Source of the DNA: Anaerolineales bacterium
GTDB lineage: Bacteria; Chloroflexota; Anaerolineae; Anaerolineales; DRMV01
NCBI GenBank assembly: GCA_027026295.1
Contig: JALVOR010000055.1
Location: forward strand, 1-6,918
Length of the DNA stretch: 6,918 nt
Direction of reading: 5' to 3'
Numbering within the stretch: position 1 is the first letter of the stretch; each line of letters opens with the position of its first letter. Shown piece after piece: positions 1 to 6,040 of the stretch. Position numbers and translations under genes: made by a program. The notes below the pieces were generated by a model. The model ran no database searches, was not told the DNA's origin, and saw nothing but the letters and a program-made list of their open reading frames with translations.

Positions 1-369
1 GGCTATCTGATGATTTTCTACCTCGCGGGGCTGCAAAACCTGCCCGGTGATGTCTTCGAGGCGGCTTCCCTCGACGGGGCAGGCTGGTGGACGCAGTTAT
101 GGAGAATTGCCTTTCCCCTGCTGCGGCGCACCACGCTGTTCGTTTCTACGATTGCCATTATCGATGCTTTTCAGGTGGTTGACCACATTTTCGTGCTCAC
201 CCAGGGCGGCCCCAGCCAGGCGAGTTCGGTGCTGCTCTTCTATTTGTGGCAGGTGCGCTTCGAAGACCAGAACGTCGGGCTGGCTTCCGCCATTACCGTG
301 GTGCTCATCCTCATCATGCTGGCGATCACCGTGACCAACTTCGTGCTTTCCGAGCGGGAGGGGGCGTGA
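1..369 (+). CDS. Sugar ABC transporter permease, MalF/UgpA type (CUT1), 3' part only
   Basis: This is the C-terminal 122 residues of an inner-membrane permease; the start lies upstream of the window. The reading frame is open from base 1 to a TGA at 367-369. The visible part begins with the EAA loop that contacts the ATPase subunit: E20-A21-A22, G26, and I36-x-F38-P39, matching the EAA-x3-G-x9-I-x-LP consensus. A hydrophobic segment follows, then the LTQGGP motif (residues about 63-68) typical of MalF/UgpA-type CUT1 permeases, and a last membrane helix at about residues 93-113. Family knowledge: such a protein pairs with a MalG-type permease, an ATPase and a solute-binding protein to import sugars or glycerol-phosphate-like compounds. 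The next gene is its MalG-type partner, translationally coupled through TGATG. The binding protein of this system should lie upstream. The substrate cannot be told from this fragment. Confidence 0.93.
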   Translation, partial: GYLMIFYLAGLQNLPGDVFEAASLDGAGWWTQLWRIAFPLLRRTTLFVSTIAIIDAFQVVDHIFVLTQGGPSQASSVLLFYLWQVRFEDQNVGLASAITVVLILIMLAITVTNFVLSEREGA

Positions 370-1205
370 TGGGTAACAAACTGCGCAAGCGTTTTACCGG
401 TATTTTCCTCAACGTGCTCACCGCCGTGCTGGCGTTGGGGTGGGCTTCCATCATCATTTGGGGTGTGGTGGTTTCCTTCCGCTCGTTGAGTGAGCCCCTG
501 GGCCGCGGCGATGTGTGGCTGGGGCATACGCTGACCTTTGCCAATTACATCAAGGCGTGGTCGTTGGCGCCCTTTGCTGCCTATTACCGCAACACCATCG
601 TCATCGTGGGCATGATTTTGATTGCTCAGTTGATTACGATAACCCTGGCGGGCTTTGCCTTTGCCCACCAGGAATTTTGGGGCAAAAAGGCGATTTTCTT
701 CTTCATTTTGCTGCAGTTGATGATTCCAGCAGCGGCGTTGCTGGTGCCGAATTTTTCAACCATTCGCAAGCTTGGCCTGTTCGACACCACCCTGGCCGTG
801 GCGCTGCCATATTTTGGCTCGGCGTTCGGCACGTTCCTCGTGCGGCAGGCGTTCCTTGAGGTGCCGCGTGATTTGGTGGACGCGGGCGTCATGGACGGCT
901 GTTCGTGGTGGCAGTTGCTGTGGCACATTTACCTGCCGCCTTCGGTGCCTACCCTGGTGGCGTTTGCCCTTTCGTCCATCAGTTGGCACTGGAACGAGTT
1001 CCTCTGGCCGCTGGTGGTTACGCTGACCGAACGCTCCCGCCCGCTGACCATTGGGCTGGTGCGCTTCACCCAGTTGGGGGAAATCGGCGCACGCTGGCCG
1101 TTGCTGGCGGCGGCGACCATCATGGTGATTGCGCCGCTGTTCGTGGTCTTCCTGGTCTTCCAGCGGCAGTTCATCCGCAGTTTCCTGCACTCCGGCCTGA
1201 AATAG
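369..1205 (+). CDS. Sugar ABC transporter permease, MalG/UgpE type (CUT1)
   Basis: This 278-residue protein has about six predicted membrane helices (roughly 11-35, 73-97, 108-127, 140-160, 192-212, 243-265), the usual size for a MalG-type permease. The ATPase-contacting loop lies at residues 171-190 and ends HIYLP. It reads D171-A172-G173 in place of E-A-A but keeps G177, I187 and LP189-190. A tryptophan-rich HWNEFLWPL segment at 207-215 is typical of the family. The ATG at 369 is preferred: it overlaps the previous stop (TGATG) and has GGAGG at 357-361, seven bases away. The reading frame is open further upstream, but that part overlaps the previous permease and carries no membrane-protein features. 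It forms the heteromeric translocation channel with the preceding permease. Substrate is unassigned; sugar import is inferred from the family. Confidence 0.95.
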   Translation: MGNKLRKRFTGIFLNVLTAVLALGWASIIIWGVVVSFRSLSEPLGRGDVWLGHTLTFANYIKAWSLAPFAAYYRNTIVIVGMILIAQLITITLAGFAFAHQEFWGKKAIFFFILLQLMIPAAALLVPNFSTIRKLGLFDTTLAVALPYFGSAFGTFLVRQAFLEVPRDLVDAGVMDGCSWWQLLWHIYLPPSVPTLVAFALSSISWHWNEFLWPLVVTLTERSRPLTIGLVRFTQLGEIGARWPLLAAATIMVIAPLFVVFLVFQRQFIRSFLHSGLK

Positions 1206-1211
1206 CGTCCC

Positions 1212-2120
1212 ATGTCCCGGCGCTGGCTGGCGAACGTCATGCTGCTCGTCACGGCGGCGGTGTGGGGCGGCGGTTTTGTCGCGCAGCGGGTGGGCATGCG
1301 TTATGCCACCCCGTTTGCCTTCAACGCCGTGCGCTTTGCGTTGGGCGCGGCGGTGCTGGCGGGCATCCTTCGCCTGCGCCCGGTGCGGGAAAGCGGCGAT
1401 GCCGCGCTCGCGGGCGTGCCCGCACCCTGGCGGGATGGCCTGCTCTTGGGGGGCGTGCTGTTCATTGCCGCGTCGCTGCAGCAAATCGGGGTGGTTTACA
1501 CCACCGCGGGGAAAGCGGGCTTCATCACCGGCCTGTATGTGGTGCTGGTGCCGCTGACGGGCACCCTCGTGCTGAAAGAACGCCACGGCGCGCACATTTG
1601 GGTGGGTGCGGTGCTGGCTGCTGCAGGGCTGTATTTGCTCAGCGTGACCGGCGCGTGGCACATGCAGAAGGGGGATTTGCTGGTGTTGGCAAGCGCCTTT
1701 TTCTGGGCAGCACACGTGATTCTGGTAGGGCGGATGACCGCCCGCAACGACAGCCTGACCCTCGCTGCACAGCAGTTTGCGGTGGTGGCGGCGCTGAGCG
1801 CGCTGACCGCCTTGCTTTGGGAGCCCGTCACATGGACGGGCTTGCGGGCTGCGCTGCCTGCGATTTTGTACGGCGGGCTGGTGGCCGTGGGGGTGGGTTA
1901 CACGCTGCAGGTGGTCGCCCAGCAATTTGCGCTGCCTGCCCATGCTGCCATCATCATGAGCCTGGAATCGGTCTTCGCGATGTTGAGCGGCGCGCTGTTC
2001 CTGGGAGAAACCGTGGGGCTGCGCGGCCTCGCGGGTGCGGCGCTGATGCTGGCGGGGATGGTGATTTCGCAAACAGAGCCTGAGCGGGAAGGAAAAAGAG
2101 GGGGCAAGCAAAATGTGTAG
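1212..2120 (+). CDS. EamA/DMT-superfamily transporter, 10 TM
   Basis: This 302-residue, very hydrophobic protein is built as two EamA repeats (about residues 9-145 and 154-286), giving about ten membrane helices, the standard DMT architecture and length. The N-terminal helix carries the AAVWGGGFVAQRVG pattern at 15-28. The first repeat ends near TGLYVVLVPL (106-115). The second repeat has the typical MSLESVFAMLSGALFLGE stretch (249-266), the most conserved part of the superfamily. A charged, Lys/Arg/Glu-rich cytoplasmic tail follows residue 288. DMT proteins move metabolites such as amino acids, sugars or nucleotide precursors across the inner membrane, often as exporters; this sequence does not reveal the substrate. 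The ATG lies 6 bases after the permease stop, so co-transcription is likely. No convincing Shine-Dalgarno precedes it, so translation may depend on coupling. It could simply be a neighbour unrelated to the ABC system. Confidence 0.93.
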   Translation: MSRRWLANVMLLVTAAVWGGGFVAQRVGMRYATPFAFNAVRFALGAAVLAGILRLRPVRESGDAALAGVPAPWRDGLLLGGVLFIAASLQQIGVVYTTAGKAGFITGLYVVLVPLTGTLVLKERHGAHIWVGAVLAAAGLYLLSVTGAWHMQKGDLLVLASAFFWAAHVILVGRMTARNDSLTLAAQQFAVVAALSALTALLWEPVTWTGLRAALPAILYGGLVAVGVGYTLQVVAQQFALPAHAAIIMSLESVFAMLSGALFLGETVGLRGLAGAALMLAGMVISQTEPEREGKRGGKQNV

Positions 2121-2198
2121 AAAAGGTTGTTCTGTTACGGGTGAGGGCAAAACGACGCTTCTGCGTAACTGCTCGGCTCTGGCAAGGCGAAGCCATAA

Positions 2199-2240
2199 AA
2201 CCACAGAAGACACCGAAGCGCCACAGAAAACACAGAAACA
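2199..2240 (+). repeat. Degenerate ACACAGAAA-like 9-mer tandem array
   Basis: Four near-copies are visible: CCACAGAAG (2201-2209), ACACCGAAG (2210-2218), then after two bases CCACAGAAA (2221-2229) and ACACAGAAA (2230-2238). Arrays of this CCACAGAnn style are common between genes in many environmental bacterial genomes, where they give spurious His/Arg/Lys or Thr/Glu/Asp reading frames. The copies are too diverged and the spacing too short for a CRISPR array. Confidence 0.65.
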
Positions 2241-2308
2241 AGGCAATTCGTGAAGCGTTACTTGGTCAATTCGTAGAAAACCAAAGCAACACCATGCCGA
2301 ATTTGACA

Positions 2309-2430
2309 TCCTCTGCGCCTTTTTGTGCCTCGGCATTATCCCTTCTTTGCGTGCTCTGCTTTCTTTGCGCTTAGCGTTACAAAAAATCCGTGTGCATCCG
2401 CGCCTGTCCGTGTCATCCGTCGTGGTCCAT
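2309..2430 (-). repeat. Degenerate ACACGGAT / GCAAAGA-type repeat array on the minus strand
   Basis: Read on the - strand from 2430, the sequence has short related units: ACGGATG, ACACGGAC, GCGGATG, CACACGGAT. It then becomes a purine-rich stretch of GCGCAAAGA, GCACGCAAAG, GGCACAAAAAG and GGCGCAGAGG units. The units share a core with the + strand array at 2199-2240 but point the opposite way, so the two arrays face each other inside the inverted-repeat ends. No open frame here looks protein-like. Confidence 0.6.
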
Positions 2431-2497
2431 CTCCCCAAGGCTGAACAGTTACGCTTCTACAACAAACATTTGCCTGCGCCCGAAAAGGGGAAGACCG

Positions 2498-2526
2498 TTG
2501 ACATTTGCGCCTTTTGCCCTTACAAT
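2498..2526 (+). promoter_or_regulatory. Sigma-70-type promoter of the ROK-regulator gene set
   Basis: A perfect -35 box TTGACA (2498-2503) and a -10 box TACAAT (2521-2526, five of six matches to TATAAT) are separated by exactly 17 bases. Transcription should begin near 2532-2534, about 40 bases ahead of the ATG at 2573. This is the best promoter match I could find in the window. It sits just outside the repeat cassette and next to a perfect palindrome, which fits a regulated promoter for the regulator and the genes after it. Confidence 0.75.
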
Positions 2527-2527
2527 C

Positions 2528-2556
2528 ACTTTGTAAGTTCATTGACCTTACAAAGT
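2528..2556 (+). promoter_or_regulatory. Perfect 10-base inverted repeat, candidate ROK operator
   Basis: ACTTTGTAAG (2528-2537) and CTTACAAAGT (2547-2556) are exact reverse complements separated by 9 bases (2538-2546). The left arm begins one base after the -10 box and covers the expected transcription start, a position where a bound repressor would block initiation. ROK repressors such as XylR and NagC bind dyad sites near the promoters they control. The gene immediately downstream encodes a ROK regulator, so autoregulation is the simplest reading. A stem in the 5' leader RNA is an alternative, but no T-run follows, so it is not a typical terminator. Confidence 0.65.
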
Positions 2557-2572
2557 ACCCCGCGAGAAGTGG

Positions 2573-3772
2573 ATGTACACCCAAAAAGCCACCCGTCAGC
2601 AGACGAAAGCGCACAATCGTGATTTGGTGCTGAAAACGATTTTTGCCCATGAGACGATCAGCCGGGCGGAAATCGCGCGCCTCACGCACCTGACCCGCAC
2701 CACGGTATCCAGCATTGTCTCTTCGTTGCTGGAAGAGGGGCTGGTCGCCGAAGTGGGGCGGGGCGAATCCGTAGGGGGCAAGTCTCCGGTTTTGTTGAGT
2801 CTGGTGACGGATTCCCGCTATTTTGTCGGGCTGGAACTGGCTCAGGAAAAGTTCGTCGGTGCGGTCATCAATTTGCGCGGTGAAGTCCAGGAAACGGTCG
2901 AGGTTCCTGTCGATGACCGCAACGGGGAGAAGGCTTTATCGCTCGTTTACCGGATTTTGGACCGCCTCGTCATCGACCGCTGGTCTCCGATGGTTGGCAT
3001 TGGTGTGGGCACGCCTGGCCTGGTCAACACCCGGGAGGGGGTTGTCATCAATGCCGTCAATCTGGACTGGCAGGATTTGCCATTGGCGGCATTGCTTGAG
3101 GCGCGTTACCGTCTTCCCGTCTCGATTTTGAACGACAGTCAGGCCGCCGCGATCGGCGAGTACATGTATGGGCCGAGCCACATCGCGGAGGAAAATCTGA
3201 TCGTTGTCAACGTCAAGCACGGCATCGGCGCGGGCATCATCATTGAAGGGAAACTCTTTCAAGGTGACGGCGGCGGTGCGGGGGAAATCGGGCATGTCGT
3301 TGTGGAAAAAGACGGTTTGCGCTGCCGCTGTGGCAAGCGAGGCTGCCTCGAAACGGTGGCCAGCGCACGGGCTGTCATTCAGCGGGCAACGGCCCTGTTG
3401 CCCGAGTACCCGGATTCCCCTCTGGCGCGCAAGGGGGCGGCGCTTTCCCTGGACGATATTGAAAAGGCCTTTTTCGCGATGGACGCCCTTGCCGAGAGGG
3501 TGGTCTTCGAAGCCGCCGACTACCTGGGCACCTCGCTTGCCAATTTAGTCAGCATCCTCAACATTCAGAAAATTGTGCTTACTGGCGAGATGCCCCGTTT
3601 TGGGAAGGCATGGCTGCAGGCTGTTCGTCAGGCCATGCGTCAGGCCACGCTGGCACAGATTGCGCGCAAAACGGAACTCACCATCGGCGAAGTAGGTTTC
3701 CACAGTTGCCTGCTGGGGGCTGCCGCTTCCTTGCTGATGGATGGATACTCGCTCCTTTTCCAGTTCTCTTGA
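2573..3772 (+). CDS. ROK-family transcriptional regulator (NagC/XylR type)
   Basis: This 399-residue protein has the usual ROK-repressor length and layout. Residues about 15-65 form a winged helix-turn-helix, with the helix-turn-helix core around ISRAEIARLTHLTRTTVSSI (29-48) and a glycine-rich wing at 61-70. The ROK sugar-binding domain follows: the VGIGVGTPG segment (141-149), N187-D188, the signature G237-E-I-G-H241, and the zinc site CRCGKRGC (251-258) followed by E260. The first kinase phosphate loop, normally DxGGT, is degraded to GLELAQEK near residues 86-93, so sugar binding without kinase activity is expected, as in NagC-like regulators. The ATG at 2573 lies 16 bases after a perfect palindrome and about 40 bases from the inferred transcription start. 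Its Shine-Dalgarno (GAGAAG, 2564-2569) is weak and close. It probably represses itself and the downstream sugar genes. The inducer is not identifiable, though the neighbourhood suggests an amino or N-acyl sugar. Confidence 0.95.
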   Translation: MYTQKATRQQTKAHNRDLVLKTIFAHETISRAEIARLTHLTRTTVSSIVSSLLEEGLVAEVGRGESVGGKSPVLLSLVTDSRYFVGLELAQEKFVGAVINLRGEVQETVEVPVDDRNGEKALSLVYRILDRLVIDRWSPMVGIGVGTPGLVNTREGVVINAVNLDWQDLPLAALLEARYRLPVSILNDSQAAAIGEYMYGPSHIAEENLIVVNVKHGIGAGIIIEGKLFQGDGGGAGEIGHVVVEKDGLRCRCGKRGCLETVASARAVIQRATALLPEYPDSPLARKGAALSLDDIEKAFFAMDALAERVVFEAADYLGTSLANLVSILNIQKIVLTGEMPRFGKAWLQAVRQAMRQATLAQIARKTELTIGEVGFHSCLLGAAASLLMDGYSLLFQFS

Positions 3773-3776
3773 GAGG
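3771..3776 (+). promoter_or_regulatory. Shine-Dalgarno that decides between two ATG codons
   Basis: GAGAGG at 3771-3776 overlaps the TGA stop of the ROK regulator. Two ATGs follow, at 3780 and 3785, in different frames. Only the ATG at 3785 is at a good distance (8 bases) and opens the long kinase-like frame; the one at 3780 is too close and in the wrong frame. The overlap of the ribosome-binding site with the stop implies coupled translation. Confidence 0.7.
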
Positions 3777-3784
3777 ATCATGCG

Positions 3785-5167
3785 ATGCGACTTTCCCTTT
3801 TTCCGCCCAGGATTCAACCGCCTCTCGACCCGAACTACCGCCCCGCGGTGTTGGCGAACCGTGCCTTTCAAACCGAGTGCAAGGACGTTGGCGTGCCGCT
3901 GGTGATCGGGTTGGAACGCAGCAAGGGCGAATTTACCCGTTTTGAGACGCTGGCCTTCCCCGAAAGTCATCCCAAAGCCGTTCAGAACATCGATTATGTC
4001 GAGCGGCTGGTCAAGTTTCTGCTTTGGCAACGGGGCGGTTTCCGGCTCTACATTGGCGGGCCGGAAGCCATCGGCAAGGCCGTCCGGGAAATCTATGCCG
4101 CGGACGGCGCCCGCCGGTTCGACCATGCTTTCCTGGGCCGAAAGGTTTACGAGCGGGATTTCGAAGTGGTGGTTTGTGCTGCCGATGAAGTTCCCGCTGC
4201 CAGCGAAAAAGGGGAAAAACTGGGCGGCTATCTGCAGGGGTGCCGCATCGGCTTCGACCTGGGGGCTTCCGACCGGAAGGCCAGCGCCGTGGTGGACGGC
4301 AAGGTAGTTTACAGCGAAGAAGTGGTTTGGGAGCCTCGCAAGCACAGCGACCCGGCTTACCACATCCGGGAGATCAAGGCGGCAATCGCAGCCGCGGCAG
4401 GCAAAATGCCCCGTGTGGATGCCATCGGCGGCAGTTCGGCGGGCATTTACATTGACAACCGCCCGATGGTTGCCTCGCTTTTCCGGGCGGTGCCGGAAGA
4501 GCGCTTCGGCGAAATCAAAGATCTCTTCCTGAACATTCAGGAGGAAATGGGCGTGCCGTTGAAAATCATCAACGACGGCGATGTGACTGCCCTGGCGGGG
4601 GCGATGTCGCTGGAAGACGCCGGCATCCTGGGCATTGCCATGGGGTCGAGCGAAGCCGCCGGTTATGTCAACCCCGAGGGGCGGATTATGGGCTGGCTGA
4701 ACGAACTGGCGTTTGCGCCCGTGGATTACAGCCCCAACGCGCCAGTGGAAGAATGGTCGGGAGACAGGGGGTGCGGGGCATTGTATTTCTCGCAGCAGGC
4801 CGTCTTTCGTCTGGCGCCCGCCGCCGGGATTGCCATTCCCACGGAGATTACCGACGCCGCCAAACTGGCCTTCGTTCAGCAAAAACTGGAAAAAGGCCAC
4901 GAAGGCGCGCGCAAAATCTGGCAGAGCATCGGCGTCTATCTGGGATACACGCTGGCCCACTATGCCGATTTTTACGATTTGAAGCACGTGCTGATTTTGG
5001 GGCGCTGCACCTCAGGGCGCGGCGGAGACCTGATTCTGGAATTTGCGCGACGTGTTTTGGAGGCGGAGTTCCCCGCTTTGGCGGAGCGCATTCAGATTCA
5101 CCTGCCCGACGAAAAGATTCGCCGTGTCGGGCAATCCATTGCCGCAGCCAGTTTGCCCCCTTTGTAG
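3785..5167 (+). CDS. Divergent ROK/ASKHA-fold sugar-kinase-like protein with N-terminal extension
   Basis: This 460-residue protein has a kinase-like core from about residue 153 onward: the phosphate-1 motif IGFDLGASDRK (155-165), a GGSSAGIY segment (215-222) where ROK proteins have their glycine-rich strand, INDGD (262-266) with D264 at the position of the catalytic base, MGSS (286-289), and a C-terminal LILGRCTSGRGG loop (403-414) likely near the adenosine site. The first 150 residues are an extension not found in ordinary glucokinase-type ROK proteins, which are about 300 residues long. The ROK zinc motif (GEIGH plus CxCGxxGC) is absent; NELAFAPVDY (306-315) and DRGCG (327-331) occupy the equivalent places. 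I infer sugar or sugar-derivative phosphorylation, cytoplasmic. An ATP-dependent sensor or a non-kinase role remains possible. It follows the ROK regulator by 12 bases and precedes the PIG-L gene by 9, so it is almost surely in the same operon. Confidence 0.8.
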   Translation: MRLSLFPPRIQPPLDPNYRPAVLANRAFQTECKDVGVPLVIGLERSKGEFTRFETLAFPESHPKAVQNIDYVERLVKFLLWQRGGFRLYIGGPEAIGKAVREIYAADGARRFDHAFLGRKVYERDFEVVVCAADEVPAASEKGEKLGGYLQGCRIGFDLGASDRKASAVVDGKVVYSEEVVWEPRKHSDPAYHIREIKAAIAAAAGKMPRVDAIGGSSAGIYIDNRPMVASLFRAVPEERFGEIKDLFLNIQEEMGVPLKIINDGDVTALAGAMSLEDAGILGIAMGSSEAAGYVNPEGRIMGWLNELAFAPVDYSPNAPVEEWSGDRGCGALYFSQQAVFRLAPAAGIAIPTEITDAAKLAFVQQKLEKGHEGARKIWQSIGVYLGYTLAHYADFYDLKHVLILGRCTSGRGGDLILEFARRVLEAEFPALAERIQIHLPDEKIRRVGQSIAAASLPPL

Positions 5168-5176
5168 GAGCCTGCC

Positions 5177-6034
5177 ATGCAGTTTCATCTGGAGTCCGCC
5201 GAAATTTTCGTTCCCGACGGGACGCCCCCCGAAGAGGCCCTGGCGCGCACCACGCATTGCTGCTTTGCCGCCCACCAGGACGACATCGAAATCATGGCAG
5301 CAGCGCCCATTCTGGCGTGCTTCCAGAACCCCGAAAAGTGGTTCACCGGCGTGGTGGTGACCGACGGGCGCGGTTCCCCGCGAAACGGGCTGTATGCGCA
5401 GTATAGCGATGAGGAGATGCGCCTGGTGCGCTTCAAGGAACAGCGGAAGGCGGCGTTTGTCGGAGAGTATGCCGCCCAAATCATGCTGGATTACCCCAGC
5501 AAGGTCGTCAAGGATGGCAGCAACACCGCGCCGGTCGAGGATATCCTCGCGGTGCTGAAGGCAACCCGTCCGCAGGTGGTTTACACGCACAACCTGGCCG
5601 ACAAGCACGACACCCACGTGGCTACGGCGTTGAGGGTCATCGCGGCGCTGCGTCGGCTTCCCCCGGAAGAGCGCCCTCGCAAACTGTACGGCTGCGAGGT
5701 GTGGCGCGACCTGGACTGGATGGTGGACAGCGACAAGACAGCCTTTGATCTTTCGGCGCAGGAAAACCTGCAGGCGGCACTGCTGGGGGTGTTCGATTCG
5801 CAAATCAGCGGCGGGAAGCGGTATGACCTGGCTTCGCTGGCGCGCCGCCGGGCGAACGCCACCTATTTCGAGTCGCACGGCGTGGATGTCCAAACCGGCC
5901 TGTCTTTTGCTGTTGACATGACCCCGCTGCTTACCGATACGGCGTTATCTCCGGCGCTTTTCATGGATGGTTTTATTCGGCGTTTTGCAGACGATGTTCG
6001 TCAGCGTATTCACAGGCTGAGCAGCCATTCGTGA
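5177..6034 (+). CDS. PIG-L (LmbE-like) family zinc-dependent N-deacetylase
   Basis: This 285-residue protein has the two metal motifs of the PIG-L/LmbE family. The first is AHQDDIE at residues 32-38, giving H33 and D36 as zinc ligands and D35 as the likely catalytic base; glutamine replaces the usual proline of HPDD. The second is THNLADKHDTHVA (137-149), with H144 and H147 in the position of the canonical HPDH segment. The family removes N-acetyl groups from sugars and sugar conjugates, as in GlcNAc-PI, GlcNAc-inositol and diacetylchitobiose. No signal peptide or membrane helix is visible, so it should be cytoplasmic. The ATG at 5177 has AGGAG (5166-5170) overlapping the TAG stop of the previous gene, six bases away, so translation is probably coupled. 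Placed after a kinase-like gene and before a sugar-binding lipoprotein, it may deacetylate an imported N-acetylated sugar. The exact substrate is unknown. Confidence 0.9.
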   Translation: MQFHLESAEIFVPDGTPPEEALARTTHCCFAAHQDDIEIMAAAPILACFQNPEKWFTGVVVTDGRGSPRNGLYAQYSDEEMRLVRFKEQRKAAFVGEYAAQIMLDYPSKVVKDGSNTAPVEDILAVLKATRPQVVYTHNLADKHDTHVATALRVIAALRRLPPEERPRKLYGCEVWRDLDWMVDSDKTAFDLSAQENLQAALLGVFDSQISGGKRYDLASLARRRANATYFESHGVDVQTGLSFAVDMTPLLTDTALSPALFMDGFIRRFADDVRQRIHRLSSHS

Positions 6035-6040
6035 AATGGC

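Larger units (their letters stand above)
2163..2454. repeat. Candidate small repeat cassette bounded by 12-base inverted repeats
   Basis: The left end GCGTAACTGCTC (2163-2174) is the reverse complement of the right end GAACAGTTACGC (2443-2454) at 11 of 12 positions. The two ends enclose nearly all of the degenerate repeat material in this gap. The octamer ACGCTTCT also occurs in the same orientation at both ends (2155-2162 and 2451-2458). The arrangement resembles a small non-autonomous mobile or repeat element of about 290 bases with no coding capacity. Target-site duplications are not clear. The boundaries and the mobile nature are inference; the inverted repeat itself is seen directly. Confidence 0.45.
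2121..2572. other. Repeat-rich intergenic region between two transcription units
   Basis: I see no credible gene in this 452-base stretch. It contains, in order: an inverted-repeat end (2163-2174), a short array of ACACAGAAA-like 9-mers on the + strand (2199-2240), about 70 bases without obvious features, a longer array of related degenerate repeats reading on the - strand (2309-2430), the matching inverted-repeat end (2443-2454), and the promoter and palindrome of the ROK gene (2498-2556). Short reading frames here are low-complexity translations of the repeats, for example HRKHRNK on + and TTTDDTD on -. I found no stem followed by a T-run that would be a convincing terminator for the upstream operon. 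Confidence 0.8.

Noticed and set aside
246..368. Upstream extension of the MalG-type permease to an earlier ATG
   Set aside because: The extra 41 residues are Arg/His-rich, overlap the previous permease and lack a membrane segment; the ATG at 369 has a good Shine-Dalgarno and stop/start coupling.
905..2083. Alternative + strand frame (392 codons) crossing the permease/DMT boundary
   Set aside because: It overlaps two genes with unmistakable membrane-protein signatures in other frames; its product is Gly/Arg/Ala-rich and featureless.
2155..2166. ACGC-TTCT-GCGT hairpin after the DMT gene as a terminator
   Set aside because: The stem is only four base pairs and no T-run follows on the + strand.
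2199..2430. Possible CRISPR array
   Set aside because: The repeats are short (about 8-11 bases), degenerate, in opposite orientations and without regular spacers; no cas genes are present.
756..2438. Long minus-strand open frame (560 codons) antisense to the permease and DMT genes
   Set aside because: Its translation is rich in His, Arg, Gln and Pro with no recognisable fold. It spans two well-supported + strand genes and begins in the repeat array (TTTDDTD), so it is a by-product of GC-rich codon bias.
3545..4987. Long minus-strand open frame (480 codons) antisense to the ROK-like kinase gene
   Set aside because: It covers clear + strand motifs (DLG, INDGD, MGSS) and shows no domain or ribosome-binding signal of its own.
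5913..5941. TTGACA followed after 17 bases by GATACG, inside the PIG-L gene, as a promoter for the binding-protein gene
   Set aside because: The -35 box is perfect but the -10 matches only three of six positions, and the site is within coding sequence over 190 bases from the next start. Chance is the simpler explanation.
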